NCBI GenBank assembly: GCA_016710265.1
Contig: JADJJL010000007.1
Coordinates: 434,001-498,000, forward strand
Source: Saprospiraceae bacterium
Lineage (GTDB): Bacteria > Bacteroidota > Bacteroidia > Chitinophagales > Saprospiraceae
Length of the DNA stretch: 64,000 bases
Direction of reading: 5' to 3'
Shown here: positions 9,748-18,485 of the stretch, one piece after another
How positions within the stretch are numbered: position 1 is the stretch's first letter
Layout of the letters: the number at the start of each line of letters is the position of its first letter
Program-made: the position numbers and the translations under genes
Notes under the pieces: model-generated
What the model saw: the letters and a program-made list of their open reading frames with translations, nothing else
Databases searched by the model: none
Told to the model about the DNA's origin: nothing

Positions 9748-10523
9748 TTTCAAAAGCCATCATCATTGGCAGCGGAAAAGTGGCGAAAGCAATAGTCCCT
9801 CAACTTTTGAAAAATGATATCCAAGTGCTTCAACTGTTTTCAAGAAGACCCAATGAGGTCGATTTTATTAAAAATGATGATGCTCAACATTCTGTAGAAA
9901 TTATTTCGGATTTCTCAAATATTTCAAATCAAGCTGACATATATATCCTGGCTGTAAAAGATGATGCTCTCTCAAAAGTATCAGTACAATTAAGCAAGGT
10001 TATTTCTTCTGACAAATATGTTTGTCATTTATCGGGTTCACTTAAATTAGACGTCTTAGATTCTTATTTTTCCAAAAAAATCTGCCTCTGGCCCATGTAT
10101 AGTTTCATTGGTCATGAAGTGGATTGGCAAAATGTTCCTTTATTTGTTACTTCGAATGTTATAAATGAAGAAATTTATAATTTTGGTAAAACCTTATCTC
10201 CACTCATCTATTCGGTAACCGAAGATGAAAAATCAAAAATTCATATCGCTGCCGTTTTTGCCAATAATTTTAGCAATTACAATGTTCATATTGCAGAAGA
10301 AATTTTAAAAACCACCCAAATACCCTTGTCCGTTTTTAAACCTATGATGGAGGGTATGTTAAACAGTATTTTTGAAAAAGGAGCATTGTTGACCCAAACA
10401 GGTCCTGCCCACAGGGGTGATTTAAAAATCGTAGAAAATCAGTTTATCTACCTTCAGAAACACTTTCCGGAATTTGCTTTACTTTATCAACAATACTCAA
10501 CACTCATTTCTCAAAAAAAATAA
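9744..10523 (+). CDS. Rossmann-like/DUF2520 dehydrogenase-fold protein
   Basis: A 259-residue protein starting MISKAIIIGSGKVAKAIV, with the glycine-rich GSGKVA dinucleotide-binding loop at residues 9-14. It has the two-domain architecture of the Rossmann-like/DUF2520 family, related to ProC and F420-dependent NADP reductases; C-terminal hallmarks are AAVFANNFSNY and GPAHRGD. The biochemical function is not established. I chose the ATG at 9744, which overlaps the ccmF stop as ATGA, over an upstream TTG at 9669 that lies inside ccmF and would add 25 unrelated residues. Translational coupling to ccmF is likely. Confidence 0.85.
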   Translation: MISKAIIIGSGKVAKAIVPQLLKNDIQVLQLFSRRPNEVDFIKNDDAQHSVEIISDFSNISNQADIYILAVKDDALSKVSVQLSKVISSDKYVCHLSGSLKLDVLDSYFSKKICLWPMYSFIGHEVDWQNVPLFVTSNVINEEIYNFGKTLSPLIYSVTEDEKSKIHIAAVFANNFSNYNVHIAEEILKTTQIPLSVFKPMMEGMLNSIFEKGALLTQTGPAHRGDLKIVENQFIYLQKHFPEFALLYQQYSTLISQKK

Positions 10524-10526
10524 ATC

Positions 10527-10772
10527 ATGCGTCTCATTGGTCAAATACCACATCCCAAGCTCCTTATCAGTGTTTTTAAATCCAACCAAAAAATCATTTT
10601 CAAATTTGAAATTGGTCCATTTGAACAAACTTACAAATTTCTAGAAACAGAACAGTTAAACGATTTAGCTTCCGCAACTGTTTTAGTCACTGAGGAATGG
10701 ATTACTAATGTTTTTGCAACATTTGATGAAATGAATCAACATTATAAAAAAATCTCCGCTTTACTACAATAA
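10527..10772 (+). CDS. Small conserved protein of unknown function (81 aa)
   Basis: An 81-residue protein starting MRLIGQIPHPKL, 3 nt after the DUF2520 gene. It has no signal peptide or membrane helix. The pattern GxIPHPxxxIxVF ... EQTYKF resembles small uncharacterised proteins I have seen in Bacteroidota, but I cannot name a family. The tight spacing on both sides supports an operon from ccmE to the following lipoprotein. Coding confidence comes from spacing and the lack of competing frames. Confidence 0.65.
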   Translation: MRLIGQIPHPKLLISVFKSNQKIIFKFEIGPFEQTYKFLETEQLNDLASATVLVTEEWITNVFATFDEMNQHYKKISALLQ

Positions 10773-10781
10773 AATTTAAAT

Positions 10782-11360
10782 ATGATTACTTCAAAATTCT
10801 TTTTAAAAATTATAATTCCCACATTTCTTGTAATTTGTACCTTTTCATCCTGCTTGGAAGACTCCTTGTTTCAAGATGAAACCACAGAAATCAAGCTTAG
10901 ATATTTATCAGGCCCCCTGGCGGGATTGGAATTTGATCTAAACACAGGAGCAGACACAGAAGGTGATCTTCGGTTTATTCCTTCCAAAAACATCACGAGA
11001 CTATTTTGTCAGCCTTTGATCGAAAATCTAAACAACAGATTACAAAATTCAAGTTCAATAAATTTTGCCTGGGATGGAATTCCATCCAGTGGCGAAAAAT
11101 TAGCCATCAATGCCAACAACGCTAATGAACAATGGGCCGGAGATATAGACCTTAATTTTATCAATGGAGACTTCATCACCACCAGTATTCCAAAAAATAC
11201 AAAAATCCAAATTACAGAATATCCATCTGCTGGAGAACGAGTGACTGGTAGCATTAACTTTTCGGCTTTTACCAATTACAATTGGAACGGGCAACAATCC
11301 CAACAAATCATTGGTGTAAATATAGATTTTAAAATTATTAGATCTGTGGACGGCCAATAA
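10782..11360 (+). CDS. Putative lipoprotein, unknown function (192 aa)
   Basis: A 192-residue protein with an N-terminal hydrophobic stretch and a lipobox-like end (CTFSSC, Cys25), so probably a lipoprotein exported across the inner membrane. The body is rich in Asn, Thr and Ile and looks beta-stranded; one segment (FNFEL-type sheets around GLEFDLNTG and GSINFSAF) may be an Ig-like sandwich. I recognise no family. It is the last gene of the ccmE-ccmF operon strand and ends 3 nt before the convergent CpcT-like gene. Confidence 0.65.
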   Translation: MITSKFFLKIIIPTFLVICTFSSCLEDSLFQDETTEIKLRYLSGPLAGLEFDLNTGADTEGDLRFIPSKNITRLFCQPLIENLNNRLQNSSSINFAWDGIPSSGEKLAINANNANEQWAGDIDLNFINGDFITTSIPKNTKIQITEYPSAGERVTGSINFSAFTNYNWNGQQSQQIIGVNIDFKIIRSVDGQ

Positions 11361-11363
11361 TTT

Positions 11364-12002
11364 CTATTCTGTGGGAAGCTTTAAGAATAAATAAAGGCCA
11401 TTTTCGGATCCCCAAACCTGCAAACCATTTTTTGTAAACCCTCTGTCAAGCGTTTTTAGTCCTTCTTTTGTAATTTCCACTTCTGACCTTACGGAACTAG
11501 CACCTCTAAGCTTACTTTCGCAATTGTTGTTTTTGGTAGAACCTTTGAAATGAAACTCTCCTATTTTTTCCAAATAAACGGTGCATCCTTCCTTTAATAT
11601 CAATTGATCTTGTTTTAATGGAAAATTGGAAAAAGGTTTGTGACAATACCGAACAAAATTCTTTTCATCAGGAAGGGTATAAACTTTGCTGATGTAATGA
11701 TTTTTTGAGAGCCTTTCCAATTTATAAACACGCTGGCGATAAGGTTTATGAAGTTGATCCGAGGCGGCTTGTTCCACATACAACCAAACACCATATTTGT
11801 CTTCCAACCAAATAGGACACATCTGAAGTTGGATACTTAAAAAATTGCTATCCTGACTGGCTTGTAGATAACTGCTAAAAGTCCCTACCATCAAATTTCT
11901 TAAGTCTATTATATCCTGACTAAAATGGCTTGCCTTTTTAGCTGGGGCACAAGCCATAAAGAGAGAACCAACGCATAAAAATAAAATTCCTTTCCAACTC
12001 AT
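11364..12002 (-). CDS. CpcT/CpeT-family (chromophore lyase-like) lipoprotein
   Basis: A 212-residue protein. The signal sequence ends in a lipobox (SLFMAC, Cys18). The body has the CpcT/CpeT signature: LMVGTFSSYLQASQD, CPIWLEDKYGVWLYVEQAA, PYRQRVYKL, GCTVYLEK, CESKLRGASSVRSEVE and DRGFTKNGLQVWG. In cyanobacteria this family attaches bilins to phycobiliproteins; homologues in non-photosynthetic Bacteroidota have no assigned substrate, so a pigment role should not be assumed. It is transcribed divergently from nnr across a 30-bp gap holding both -7 elements. Confidence 0.85.
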   Translation of the reverse strand: MSWKGILFLCVGSLFMACAPAKKASHFSQDIIDLRNLMVGTFSSYLQASQDSNFLSIQLQMCPIWLEDKYGVWLYVEQAASDQLHKPYRQRVYKLERLSKNHYISKVYTLPDEKNFVRYCHKPFSNFPLKQDQLILKEGCTVYLEKIGEFHFKGSTKNNNCESKLRGASSVRSEVEITKEGLKTLDRGFTKNGLQVWGSENGLYLFLKLPTE

Positions 12003-12009
12003 TTTAGTT

Positions 12010-12028
12010 TAATTTTGACACAAAGTTA
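12010..12028. promoter_or_regulatory. Interleaved divergent -7 boxes (nnr + / CpcT-like -)
   Basis: The plus strand reads TAATTTTG at 12010-12017, pointing to nnr (ATG 12033). The minus strand reads TAACTTTG from 12028 to 12021, pointing to the CpcT-like gene (ATG 12002). Both match TAnnTTTG. Each predicted transcription start falls in or beside the opposite -7 box, so the polymerases could not occupy both at once. A TTG at 12015 that could extend nnr lies inside the -7 box and is therefore unlikely to be a start. Confidence 0.65.
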
Positions 12029-12032
12029 CAGC

Positions 12033-13520
12033 ATGCCCATTAATATCTTTCATCCGGATCAAATTCTAAGAATTGAAAAGCAGACGATGGTTGAACAGAA
12101 TATTTCTGCGGAAGTATTAATGGAGAGGGCCGGACAAGTTTTTACCGATTGGTTTATCCAAAAATATCAAAACAAAGAAATTCATATTTTTTGTGGACAG
12201 GGCAACAACGGAGGCGATGGTTTGGTGATCGGCAGATTTTTAAGCTTATATTTTTACAAGGTAAACATTTGGATAGTCCCTTGGGAATCCAACACAAGTC
12301 CAGAATTTATCGTCAATTTAAACAAATTAAATACGCGTCAAGGCATTCAGATTTTTCAAAATTTTGAATTTGATTCTATTTCTAAAATTCCAGCTGAGGC
12401 CATCATCATTGACGCAATCCTTGGCACAGGTACAAATAGATCAGTAGTTGGAGTGATGGCCCAAATCATAGATAAAATCAATGCATTACCCAATCTAAAA
12501 GTTTCAGTAGATATTCCAAGTGGCTTAAGTGCATCCGAGATTACAGAAGGAGCAGCTATTAAGGCAGACTGGACGCTTAGTTTTGAATTTCCTAAATTGG
12601 CTTTCCTGTTTCCGGAAAATCAAGATTATGTCAAAAACTGGGAGGTGGAGTCTATTGGTCTTTCTAAAAATGCAGAACTTCTCGAAACTCCCGCATTTAG
12701 AGTCACGGATCAAAAAGATCTTTCCAAAATTTATCATCCAAGAACGCGGTTTTCCTATAAACATCAAAACGGCCACGCGCTAATTGTAGCAGGATCTAGT
12801 AATATGTGTGGTGCCGGAATTCTGGCTGCTACAGCTTGTTTAAGATCTGGAGCAGGACTTGTGAGATTAGCCACTCTGGAGTCTTGCAAAGCATCGTTGT
12901 TTGCACAACAAGCAGAAATCATGTTTTGCCCGACAGAGCTGATTTTCCAAGATCAGAGGAAACACTATCAGGCCATCTGCATGGGTCCGGGCTTGGATGA
13001 AGAAGTGGTAGAATATTTTTTAAACCATCCAATTCCAGATATTCCATTACTTATTGATGCAGAGGGAATTCGGTTTCTGGCTCAAAATCCTCGTTTTTTT
13101 GCTAAGTTACCTAGCCAATGTGTATTTACACCACATTTGGGTGAATTGTCCTTACTGTTGGGCCTAAAGGATGATTCTTACAGCATGCTCCAGGCAGCCA
13201 TCGATTGGTGTAAGGAAACCGGAAAACACATGGTATTAAAAGGAGCCTATACAGCCTGTATTGCCCCAAATGGTGAGGTTTGGTTCAATCATACGGGCAA
13301 TCCAGGATTGGCTACAGCAGGAAGTGGCGATGTGCTTAGTGGAATCATCACCGGGCTTTTGGCCCAATCCTATTCCATGATGGATGCGATGCGGCTAGGA
13401 GTCTGGCTGCACGGCAAGGCAGCTGATCTTGCATTGGAGCTTCAATCCCATGAAAGTCTGTGTGCGAGTGATGTGAGTGCTTATTTGGGTCGAAGTTATA
13501 AAGTGCTTTTAGAAGTCTAA
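12033..13520 (+). CDS. nnr: Bifunctional NAD(P)H-hydrate epimerase / ADP-dependent dehydratase
   Basis: A 495-residue repair enzyme that epimerises and dehydrates damaged NAD(P)HX back to NAD(P)H in the cytosol. The N-terminal YjeF epimerase domain (about 1-210) holds GQGNNGGDG and the DAILGTG and VDIPSGL motifs. The C-terminal ribokinase-like dehydratase domain (about 225-490) holds VAGSSNMCGAG, FTPHLGEL and GNPGLATAGSGDVLSG, the nucleotide-binding and catalytic motif. The length is standard for the fused form. The ATG at 12033 was chosen because the upstream TTG (12015) sits in the -7 element. Confidence 0.95.
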   Translation: MPINIFHPDQILRIEKQTMVEQNISAEVLMERAGQVFTDWFIQKYQNKEIHIFCGQGNNGGDGLVIGRFLSLYFYKVNIWIVPWESNTSPEFIVNLNKLNTRQGIQIFQNFEFDSISKIPAEAIIIDAILGTGTNRSVVGVMAQIIDKINALPNLKVSVDIPSGLSASEITEGAAIKADWTLSFEFPKLAFLFPENQDYVKNWEVESIGLSKNAELLETPAFRVTDQKDLSKIYHPRTRFSYKHQNGHALIVAGSSNMCGAGILAATACLRSGAGLVRLATLESCKASLFAQQAEIMFCPTELIFQDQRKHYQAICMGPGLDEEVVEYFLNHPIPDIPLLIDAEGIRFLAQNPRFFAKLPSQCVFTPHLGELSLLLGLKDDSYSMLQAAIDWCKETGKHMVLKGAYTACIAPNGEVWFNHTGNPGLATAGSGDVLSGIITGLLAQSYSMMDAMRLGVWLHGKAADLALELQSHESLCASDVSAYLGRSYKVLLEV

Positions 13521-13652
13521 AGCCGAGCTCTGTTTACATCCAATTCTGCTTAATTCCCCATGAATGTACTTATTTCATGATGCATTGCTTACTGACAACT
13601 AATCTGTTGAAATAATATTTCGGTTTCATTGGGTATTCCGTCGATTAACTCC

Positions 13653-13660
13653 TATTTTTG
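13653..13660 (+). promoter_or_regulatory. -7 promoter element TATTTTTG upstream of HU/SPOR gene
   Basis: This match to TAnnTTTG in the 171-bp gap after nnr puts a transcript start near 13666, giving a leader of about 25 nt to the TTG start at 13692. An in-frame TAA at 13674-13676 shows that the coding region cannot begin earlier. Confidence 0.5.
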
Positions 13661-13691
13661 GGCGATTTTTAGTTAAAACGGAACCTACACA

Positions 13692-14681
13692 TTGACCTCA
13701 GTACCAGATATCAATTACCTACTTTGGTGGCATGCCAATGCATATGGCTGGCTGGATATACCTGGTTTGGCGTATTTTCTAGCCATTAAAAATGAGGCTC
13801 ATATTGACCATCAGAATCAACTGATTTATCCTCCCACGCTGAAGCTTCAATTGACGAATGATGCTCCAAACAGAGCCGATGAAATGTTGCAAAACATCAT
13901 TGTAGAAACTGGTTTTTCAAAACAAGATCTGGAGTCTCAATTGGAAGATTTATGTGCACACTTAAGATCGAATATGATACAAAGTGGTTCAGTGGAATTT
14001 GAACCCTATGGCATTTTGAAGCTTCTTGAAGATCAATCAAAAAGTTTTACACCATCAGATTTTAACGCACATCATGGTTTTGTAGGAAATCAAGCCATTC
14101 CAATTTCGGCGCTTAAAATGAATTACCAAAGGAACGATGAACTCATTGCACCTATCATACCCATTAAAAAGAAAAAAGAACCCAATCTAAAATGGTTGTA
14201 TTACCTCTTGGCTTTTCTTTGGATCTTATTTTTGGTTTTATTGTTTTGGCCTTCTGGCAAAAAACAAAAATCCAACGCCAAGAATTCTAATATCACTGAA
14301 CTAAAAGATACTTTGACTTATATAGAACCTACTGATACGAGTTCAATGCTAGTTGTTTCTGATACAATGTCCACATCAGATACTACACAAGCAATTATTT
14401 TGCCAAAAGAAGAAGAAATAAAAGAAGACAACATCACTGAATTAAATAAAATCGTTCAGGGAAAAACCTGTGTCATCATTGTCGGATCTTTTATCAAAAA
14501 AAACAATGCAATTCGTTTGGAAAAGAAAGTCGTACATGACGGTTATACTTCTTTCACAGAAGAATTTGGAAAATTCAACAGAGTAGGAATTCAGTTTGAC
14601 TGTATGCAACGGAATTTAGAAGAAGTTCTCGCAGAATTAAAACAAAAATACCATCCGGATTCCTGGATTTTAAAACACTAA
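13692..14681 (+). CDS. HU-CCDC81-like / SPOR domain membrane protein
   Basis: A 329-residue protein. The N-terminal ~120 residues (LLWWHANAYGWLDIPGLAYF ... GSVEFEPYGILKL) match the bacterial HU-CCDC81 arrangement common in Bacteroidota. A single membrane helix follows at about 168-190 (WLYYLLAFLWILFLVLLFW), then an acidic linker and a C-terminal SPOR domain (CVIIVGSFIKKNNAIRLEKK). SPOR domains bind denuded peptidoglycan, so a periplasmic C-terminus and a cell-envelope or division role are likely. The only in-frame start after the upstream stop is TTG at 13692. It lies 7 nt before kdsA. Confidence 0.8.
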   Translation: MTSVPDINYLLWWHANAYGWLDIPGLAYFLAIKNEAHIDHQNQLIYPPTLKLQLTNDAPNRADEMLQNIIVETGFSKQDLESQLEDLCAHLRSNMIQSGSVEFEPYGILKLLEDQSKSFTPSDFNAHHGFVGNQAIPISALKMNYQRNDELIAPIIPIKKKKEPNLKWLYYLLAFLWILFLVLLFWPSGKKQKSNAKNSNITELKDTLTYIEPTDTSSMLVVSDTMSTSDTTQAIILPKEEEIKEDNITELNKIVQGKTCVIIVGSFIKKNNAIRLEKKVVHDGYTSFTEEFGKFNRVGIQFDCMQRNLEEVLAELKQKYHPDSWILKH

Positions 14682-14688
14682 ATTAATT

Positions 14689-15513
14689 ATGCCCATGTCA
14701 AAATGGAATTCCATTTCAGAGATTACAAAATCCAATAAAGATTCATTTTTTTTAATTGCGGGCCCATGCGTGGTAGAATCAAAAGAACTTTGTTTTCAGG
14801 TTGCAGAGCAGATGAAAGAAATTTGCAACAGACTTGCGATTCCCTATATTTTTAAAGCGTCTTATAGAAAAGCAAACCGTTCCAGAATTGATTCATTTAC
14901 CGGAATTGGTGATGTAGAATCATTGGAAATTTTAAAAGAAATTGGAACAAGTTTGGATCTCCCAGTCACAACCGACATTCACACAGAAGAAGAAGCAGTG
15001 CTCGCAGCGCAATTTGTAGATATTTTACAAATTCCGGCTTTTTTATGCAGACAAACCAGCCTTTTGGTCGCTGCTGCACAAACCGGCAAAATCGTCAATG
15101 TTAAAAAAGGACAATTTATGTCACCTGAAGCCATGGTTTATGCGGTGGATAAAATTCGGCAGTCCAGTAAGGTGGAACCCTGGTTAACGGACAGAGGATC
15201 TTGCTTTGGTTACCATGATTTAATTGTCGATTACAGAGGAATTCCGACCATGCAATCCTTTGGAGTGCCGGTCATCATGGATTGTACACACGCCCTGCAG
15301 CAACCCAATCAAGCGGTTGGTGTCACCGGAGGAAGACCAGATCAAATCCCTACCATCGCGAAAGCAGCGATCGCCGTGGGTGTAGATGGAATTTTTATTG
15401 AAACACATCCAAAACCTTCGGAAGCAAAATCCGATGGCGCCAACATGTTGCCATTAGATCAAATGGAAGAATTGCTTACTCGTCTTGTAAAAATTAGGAA
15501 GGCCATCCTTTAA
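14689..15513 (+). CDS. kdsA: 3-deoxy-8-phosphooctulonate synthase (KDO-8-P synthase)
   Basis: A 274-residue TIM-barrel enzyme that condenses phosphoenolpyruvate with arabinose-5-phosphate for KDO, a core lipopolysaccharide sugar. Motifs: LIAGPCVVES, FKASYRKANRS, QIPAFLCRQT, DCTHALQQP and VDGIFIETHP. Cys27 in GPC marks the metal-dependent class (as in Aquifex); the E. coli type has Asn there. The other expected ligands are present in DCTH, IETH and KSDGANML. It is followed after 6 nt by the FAD dehydrogenase gene. Confidence 0.97.
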   Translation: MPMSKWNSISEITKSNKDSFFLIAGPCVVESKELCFQVAEQMKEICNRLAIPYIFKASYRKANRSRIDSFTGIGDVESLEILKEIGTSLDLPVTTDIHTEEEAVLAAQFVDILQIPAFLCRQTSLLVAAAQTGKIVNVKKGQFMSPEAMVYAVDKIRQSSKVEPWLTDRGSCFGYHDLIVDYRGIPTMQSFGVPVIMDCTHALQQPNQAVGVTGGRPDQIPTIAKAAIAVGVDGIFIETHPKPSEAKSDGANMLPLDQMEELLTRLVKIRKAIL

Positions 15514-15519
15514 TGATAT

Positions 15520-17070
15520 ATGGCTTTAACATTAGATACAAAAATTCCCCATCAAAAAATTCAGGATGCGCTTTGGTTAAAAGCACACATCCAGGATAAG
15601 CTCAAACTAAAAGAAAATTTTAGTTATAAAATTGTCAGAAGAAACATTGATGCTAGATTTATAGACGTACAATATGTTTTAAGAATCGAGGTTGATCTTG
15701 AAAATGATATCCAAAATAATTACAAACCTCTCGAAAGAATTTTTCCAAAATTTAAATCTCAAAATCCGGTTTTAATAGTGGGAGCAGGACCTTGCGGCTA
15801 TTTTGCAGCATTGCATTTATTGACCAAAGGAATTCGTCCAATCATCATCGATCGCGGCAAAGATGTACAAAGTCGCAGAAGAGATTTAAGAGCAATCCAA
15901 CAAATGGGCATTGTAAATCCTGAATCCAATTATTGTTTTGGAGAAGGTGGAGCAGGAACCTATTCAGATGGAAAATTATACACCCGATCCAACAAAAGGG
16001 GTGACATCATGAATGTATTGGATTGGTTGGTAGTCCATGGCGCTACCGATGAAATTTTGGTTGATGTACATCCGCATATCGGCAGCAATAAATTGCCTGC
16101 AATATTGGCAAGAATGAGACAAACCATTTTACAACATGGTGGTGAAATCCATTTCAATACCAAAATGATTGATTTTAAAATAGTCAATCAACAAATCAAA
16201 AGTGTACAAACCAACAAAGAAACTTTTGATGTAAGTCATTTGATTTTAGCTACCGGACATTCTGCAAGAGACATTTATTTACTCTTACAGAACAAGGGTA
16301 TCTTGATTGAGACCAAAGCATTTGCCATAGGACTTAGAATCGAACATCCTCAGTCCATCATTGACCAGGCGCAATACCATTGTTTCCCTCGTCCTTCTAC
16401 CCTTCCACCTGCTGCATACGGATTGAGTGCCCAGGTAAATGAAATTGGCGTATTTTCTTTTTGTATGTGTCCGGGAGGTCTGATCATTCCAGCGGCTACT
16501 GCACCTGGAGAAATTGTGGTGAATGGAATGTCTTTGTCCAAAAGAGATTCACCATTTGCAAATAGTGGCGTGGTCACTTCGGTCGATCAGTTAGACTTTA
16601 AACCATTTGAAAAAGATGGGCCATTGCAGGGAATGTTTTTTCAGTCAGCTATAGAACAACAAATGTTTGGTGCAGGAGATGGAACTCAAAAAGCGCCAGC
16701 ACAAAAATTGCTTGACTTTATTGCAAGGAAAGAAAGCGGTACACTTCCCAACAGTTCCTATATACCAGGATTAATCAATGCCCGTTTGGATGAACTATTA
16801 CCCAAAACCATCAGCCTGAGATTAAGAGAGGGCTTGGGTATTTTTGGAAAAAAAATGAAAACCTTTCTCTCCGATGAAGCGGTGTTGGTAGGTACAGAAT
16901 CCCGCACCAGTGCCCCAGTGAAGATCCCAAGAGATCCCGAGAGTTGCGAACATCCACAGATAAAAGGATTATTCCCTTCCGGTGAAGGGGCAGGTTATGC
17001 AGGCGGAATACTTTCAGCGGCTATGGATGGCATAAGGGTGGCAGAAGCAATATATTTGTTGAGATCTTAA
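15520..17070 (+). CDS. FAD-dependent dehydrogenase (COG2509-like)
   Basis: A 516-residue flavoprotein. After an N-terminal ~85-residue region typical of the family comes the FAD Rossmann motif VLIVGAGPCGYFAALHLL (about residues 83-100), then GEGGAGTYSDGKLYTR, ATGHSARD, and a C-terminal FAD-contact motif GLFPSGEGAGYAGGI. This matches the uncharacterised NAD(P)/FAD-dependent dehydrogenases of COG2509; the substrate is unknown. It is probably cotranscribed with kdsA, although no functional link is evident. Confidence 0.88.
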   Translation: MALTLDTKIPHQKIQDALWLKAHIQDKLKLKENFSYKIVRRNIDARFIDVQYVLRIEVDLENDIQNNYKPLERIFPKFKSQNPVLIVGAGPCGYFAALHLLTKGIRPIIIDRGKDVQSRRRDLRAIQQMGIVNPESNYCFGEGGAGTYSDGKLYTRSNKRGDIMNVLDWLVVHGATDEILVDVHPHIGSNKLPAILARMRQTILQHGGEIHFNTKMIDFKIVNQQIKSVQTNKETFDVSHLILATGHSARDIYLLLQNKGILIETKAFAIGLRIEHPQSIIDQAQYHCFPRPSTLPPAAYGLSAQVNEIGVFSFCMCPGGLIIPAATAPGEIVVNGMSLSKRDSPFANSGVVTSVDQLDFKPFEKDGPLQGMFFQSAIEQQMFGAGDGTQKAPAQKLLDFIARKESGTLPNSSYIPGLINARLDELLPKTISLRLREGLGIFGKKMKTFLSDEAVLVGTESRTSAPVKIPRDPESCEHPQIKGLFPSGEGAGYAGGILSAAMDGIRVAEAIYLLRS

Positions 17071-17142
17071 TTTTAGTTCCCAATTTTGACAACAATCATC
17101 TAAATAAATGATCAAATGATTCAAAGTTTTGTTTAATATTCA

Positions 17143-17150
17143 TACCTTTG
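17143..17150 (+). promoter_or_regulatory. -7 promoter element TACCTTTG (copper-module head)
   Basis: A perfect TAnnTTTG match, followed by C, ends 6 nt before the ATG at 17157. The transcript start would fall on or near the ATG. A TTTG at 17128-17131 is present but spaced closer than the usual -33 box. The TTG at 17148, a possible longer start, lies within this element. Confidence 0.6.
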
Positions 17151-17156
17151 CATTTG

Positions 17157-17543
17157 ATGTTTAAGTCATTCATATCTAGTTTATTAATTATAGTGATTTG
17201 TGCCCCTGGCATTCTAAAGTTAGGGACATTTATCCAATGGAAAATGAATCAGGAAAATATTTCTAAAAAATATTGTGTCAATAAAAGTAAACCTTTCAAA
17301 AAATGTGATGGAAAATGCCGTTTGTCTTTATTACTTAAAAAGTATGACGCGCAAAATGTGCCTATGCAAAATCAAGAGAAAAATCTTGTGTGGAGCGAAA
17401 TTCCATTTTTTGAAATACCAAATTCATCTGATATTGGTTTTATTGACATTCAGCATTCATTGAAAAAATCTATTATAACTTACCAATTTGGGTATAAATA
17501 CGAAAGCACTCAGAGCTGCTTCCATCCACCAGAAGTAATTTAA
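17157..17543 (+). CDS. Small membrane-anchored Cys-rich protein (CxGKC), unknown function
   Basis: A 128-residue protein with an N-terminal hydrophobic anchor or signal (FISSLLIIVICAPGILKL) and then a periplasmic tail with YC40VNKSKPFKKC50DGKC54RL. The three closely spaced cysteines, plus a late Cys and His (QSCFHPP), suggest metal or thiol chemistry. I know of similar NKxxPxxxCxGKCxL proteins in Bacteroidota but no assigned function. It heads a four-gene same-strand cluster with a CDICGC barrel and MbnP/MbnH-like proteins, so copper handling is a reasonable inference. The start was chosen at ATG 17157 rather than TTG 17148. Confidence 0.7.
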   Translation: MFKSFISSLLIIVICAPGILKLGTFIQWKMNQENISKKYCVNKSKPFKKCDGKCRLSLLLKKYDAQNVPMQNQEKNLVWSEIPFFEIPNSSDIGFIDIQHSLKKSIITYQFGYKYESTQSCFHPPEVI

Positions 17544-17588
17544 ATATTTCGTTTAAATTCATTTTTTCATATTCTTAATTCAACAATC

Positions 17589-18470
17589 ATGTTACGATAC
17601 GTTGGGTTTTTATTGGCCTTTTGTGTTCAATATAGCCAAGCCTGTGACATTTGTGGGTGTTCTTCTTTTTCAGGTACGATTGGATTACTGCCAAATTCGA
17701 CACCTCATTTTATAGGCCTTAGATCGTCTTTTAGCTCTTTTCATTCTGAAATACATGAAGAGGGTTTAAGCGGAACAGATTATTTTTGGTCACAAGAAAT
17801 CTGGGGCAGATACACCATAAAAAACAAATGGGTATTTTCTGTAGGTTTACCTTTTCACTCTGTTCGCAGGGTAGAATCAGGTCAAAATTCTAATTATCAT
17901 CAATTGGGAGATTTGAGTCTTACATTTGGAAGAATGTTCCAATGGAAAAACTCGAGTAATCTTAGTTCATTTTTAGTCAATTTTGGCACCAAATTGCCCA
18001 CAGGTGAATATCAACTTGTTAAGGAAGGCAGAACTTTACCTCCAGGACTTCAACCTGGAAGTGGTTCGTTTGATTTCATTGGAATGGTAGCTTATAACCG
18101 ATTTTCAAATAAATGGGGTACCGGTTTTGAAAGTAGCGTTAAGTATTCCAATTCAAATGATGATCACTATAGACAAGGTCATCGTTTGACTTTATCTGGA
18201 AAAGTTTATTACAAACCCACTGATAGACTCAACCAGCTTTGGTGTAGTCTAGGTTTCGATATAGAAAGCACTACCCCAGACCAAAAATTTGGGGATCAAG
18301 TTGTAAATACTGGAGGAAATATTTTCATGTTTCATTTAGGATTAAATCTATTATCTGGACAAAGTTGGAATTTGTCAGCAAATACCCAAATTCCTTTTTA
18401 TCAGAATCTTAATAACAATATGACCCACGCTAAAAGCAGATTTTCAATTCAATTTTTCTATTTTTTATAA
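17589..18470 (+). CDS. Outer-membrane beta-barrel protein with N-terminal CDICGC motif
   Basis: A 293-residue protein with a signal peptide (to about residue 18) followed at once by ACDICGCSS (Cys19, Cys22, Cys24). The rest alternates hydrophobic and polar residues with aromatic strand ends and finishes SRFSIQFFYFL, the pattern of an outer-membrane beta-barrel. This family often sits next to MbnP-like genes in Bacteroidota (from memory). The cysteine cluster could bind copper. It lies 45 nt after the Cys-rich small gene and 15 nt before the MbnP-like gene. Confidence 0.75.
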   Translation: MLRYVGFLLAFCVQYSQACDICGCSSFSGTIGLLPNSTPHFIGLRSSFSSFHSEIHEEGLSGTDYFWSQEIWGRYTIKNKWVFSVGLPFHSVRRVESGQNSNYHQLGDLSLTFGRMFQWKNSSNLSSFLVNFGTKLPTGEYQLVKEGRTLPPGLQPGSGSFDFIGMVAYNRFSNKWGTGFESSVKYSNSNDDHYRQGHRLTLSGKVYYKPTDRLNQLWCSLGFDIESTTPDQKFGDQVVNTGGNIFMFHLGLNLLSGQSWNLSANTQIPFYQNLNNNMTHAKSRFSIQFFYFL

Positions 18471-18485
18471 TTTAAAAAACAAATC

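Noticed and set aside
11364..12002. Phycobiliprotein pigment synthesis inferred from the CpcT-like gene
   Set aside because: No bilin or phycobiliprotein genes are present and the protein is a lipoprotein; the family is found in non-photosynthetic bacteria.
12015..12032. TTG start for nnr at 12015
   Set aside because: The TTG is part of the TAATTTTG -7 box, so it would not be in the mRNA; ATG 12033 fits the family start.
13521..13691. Possible RNA gene after nnr
   Set aside because: No stable fold or tRNA-like cloverleaf was recognised; it contains only a -7 box.
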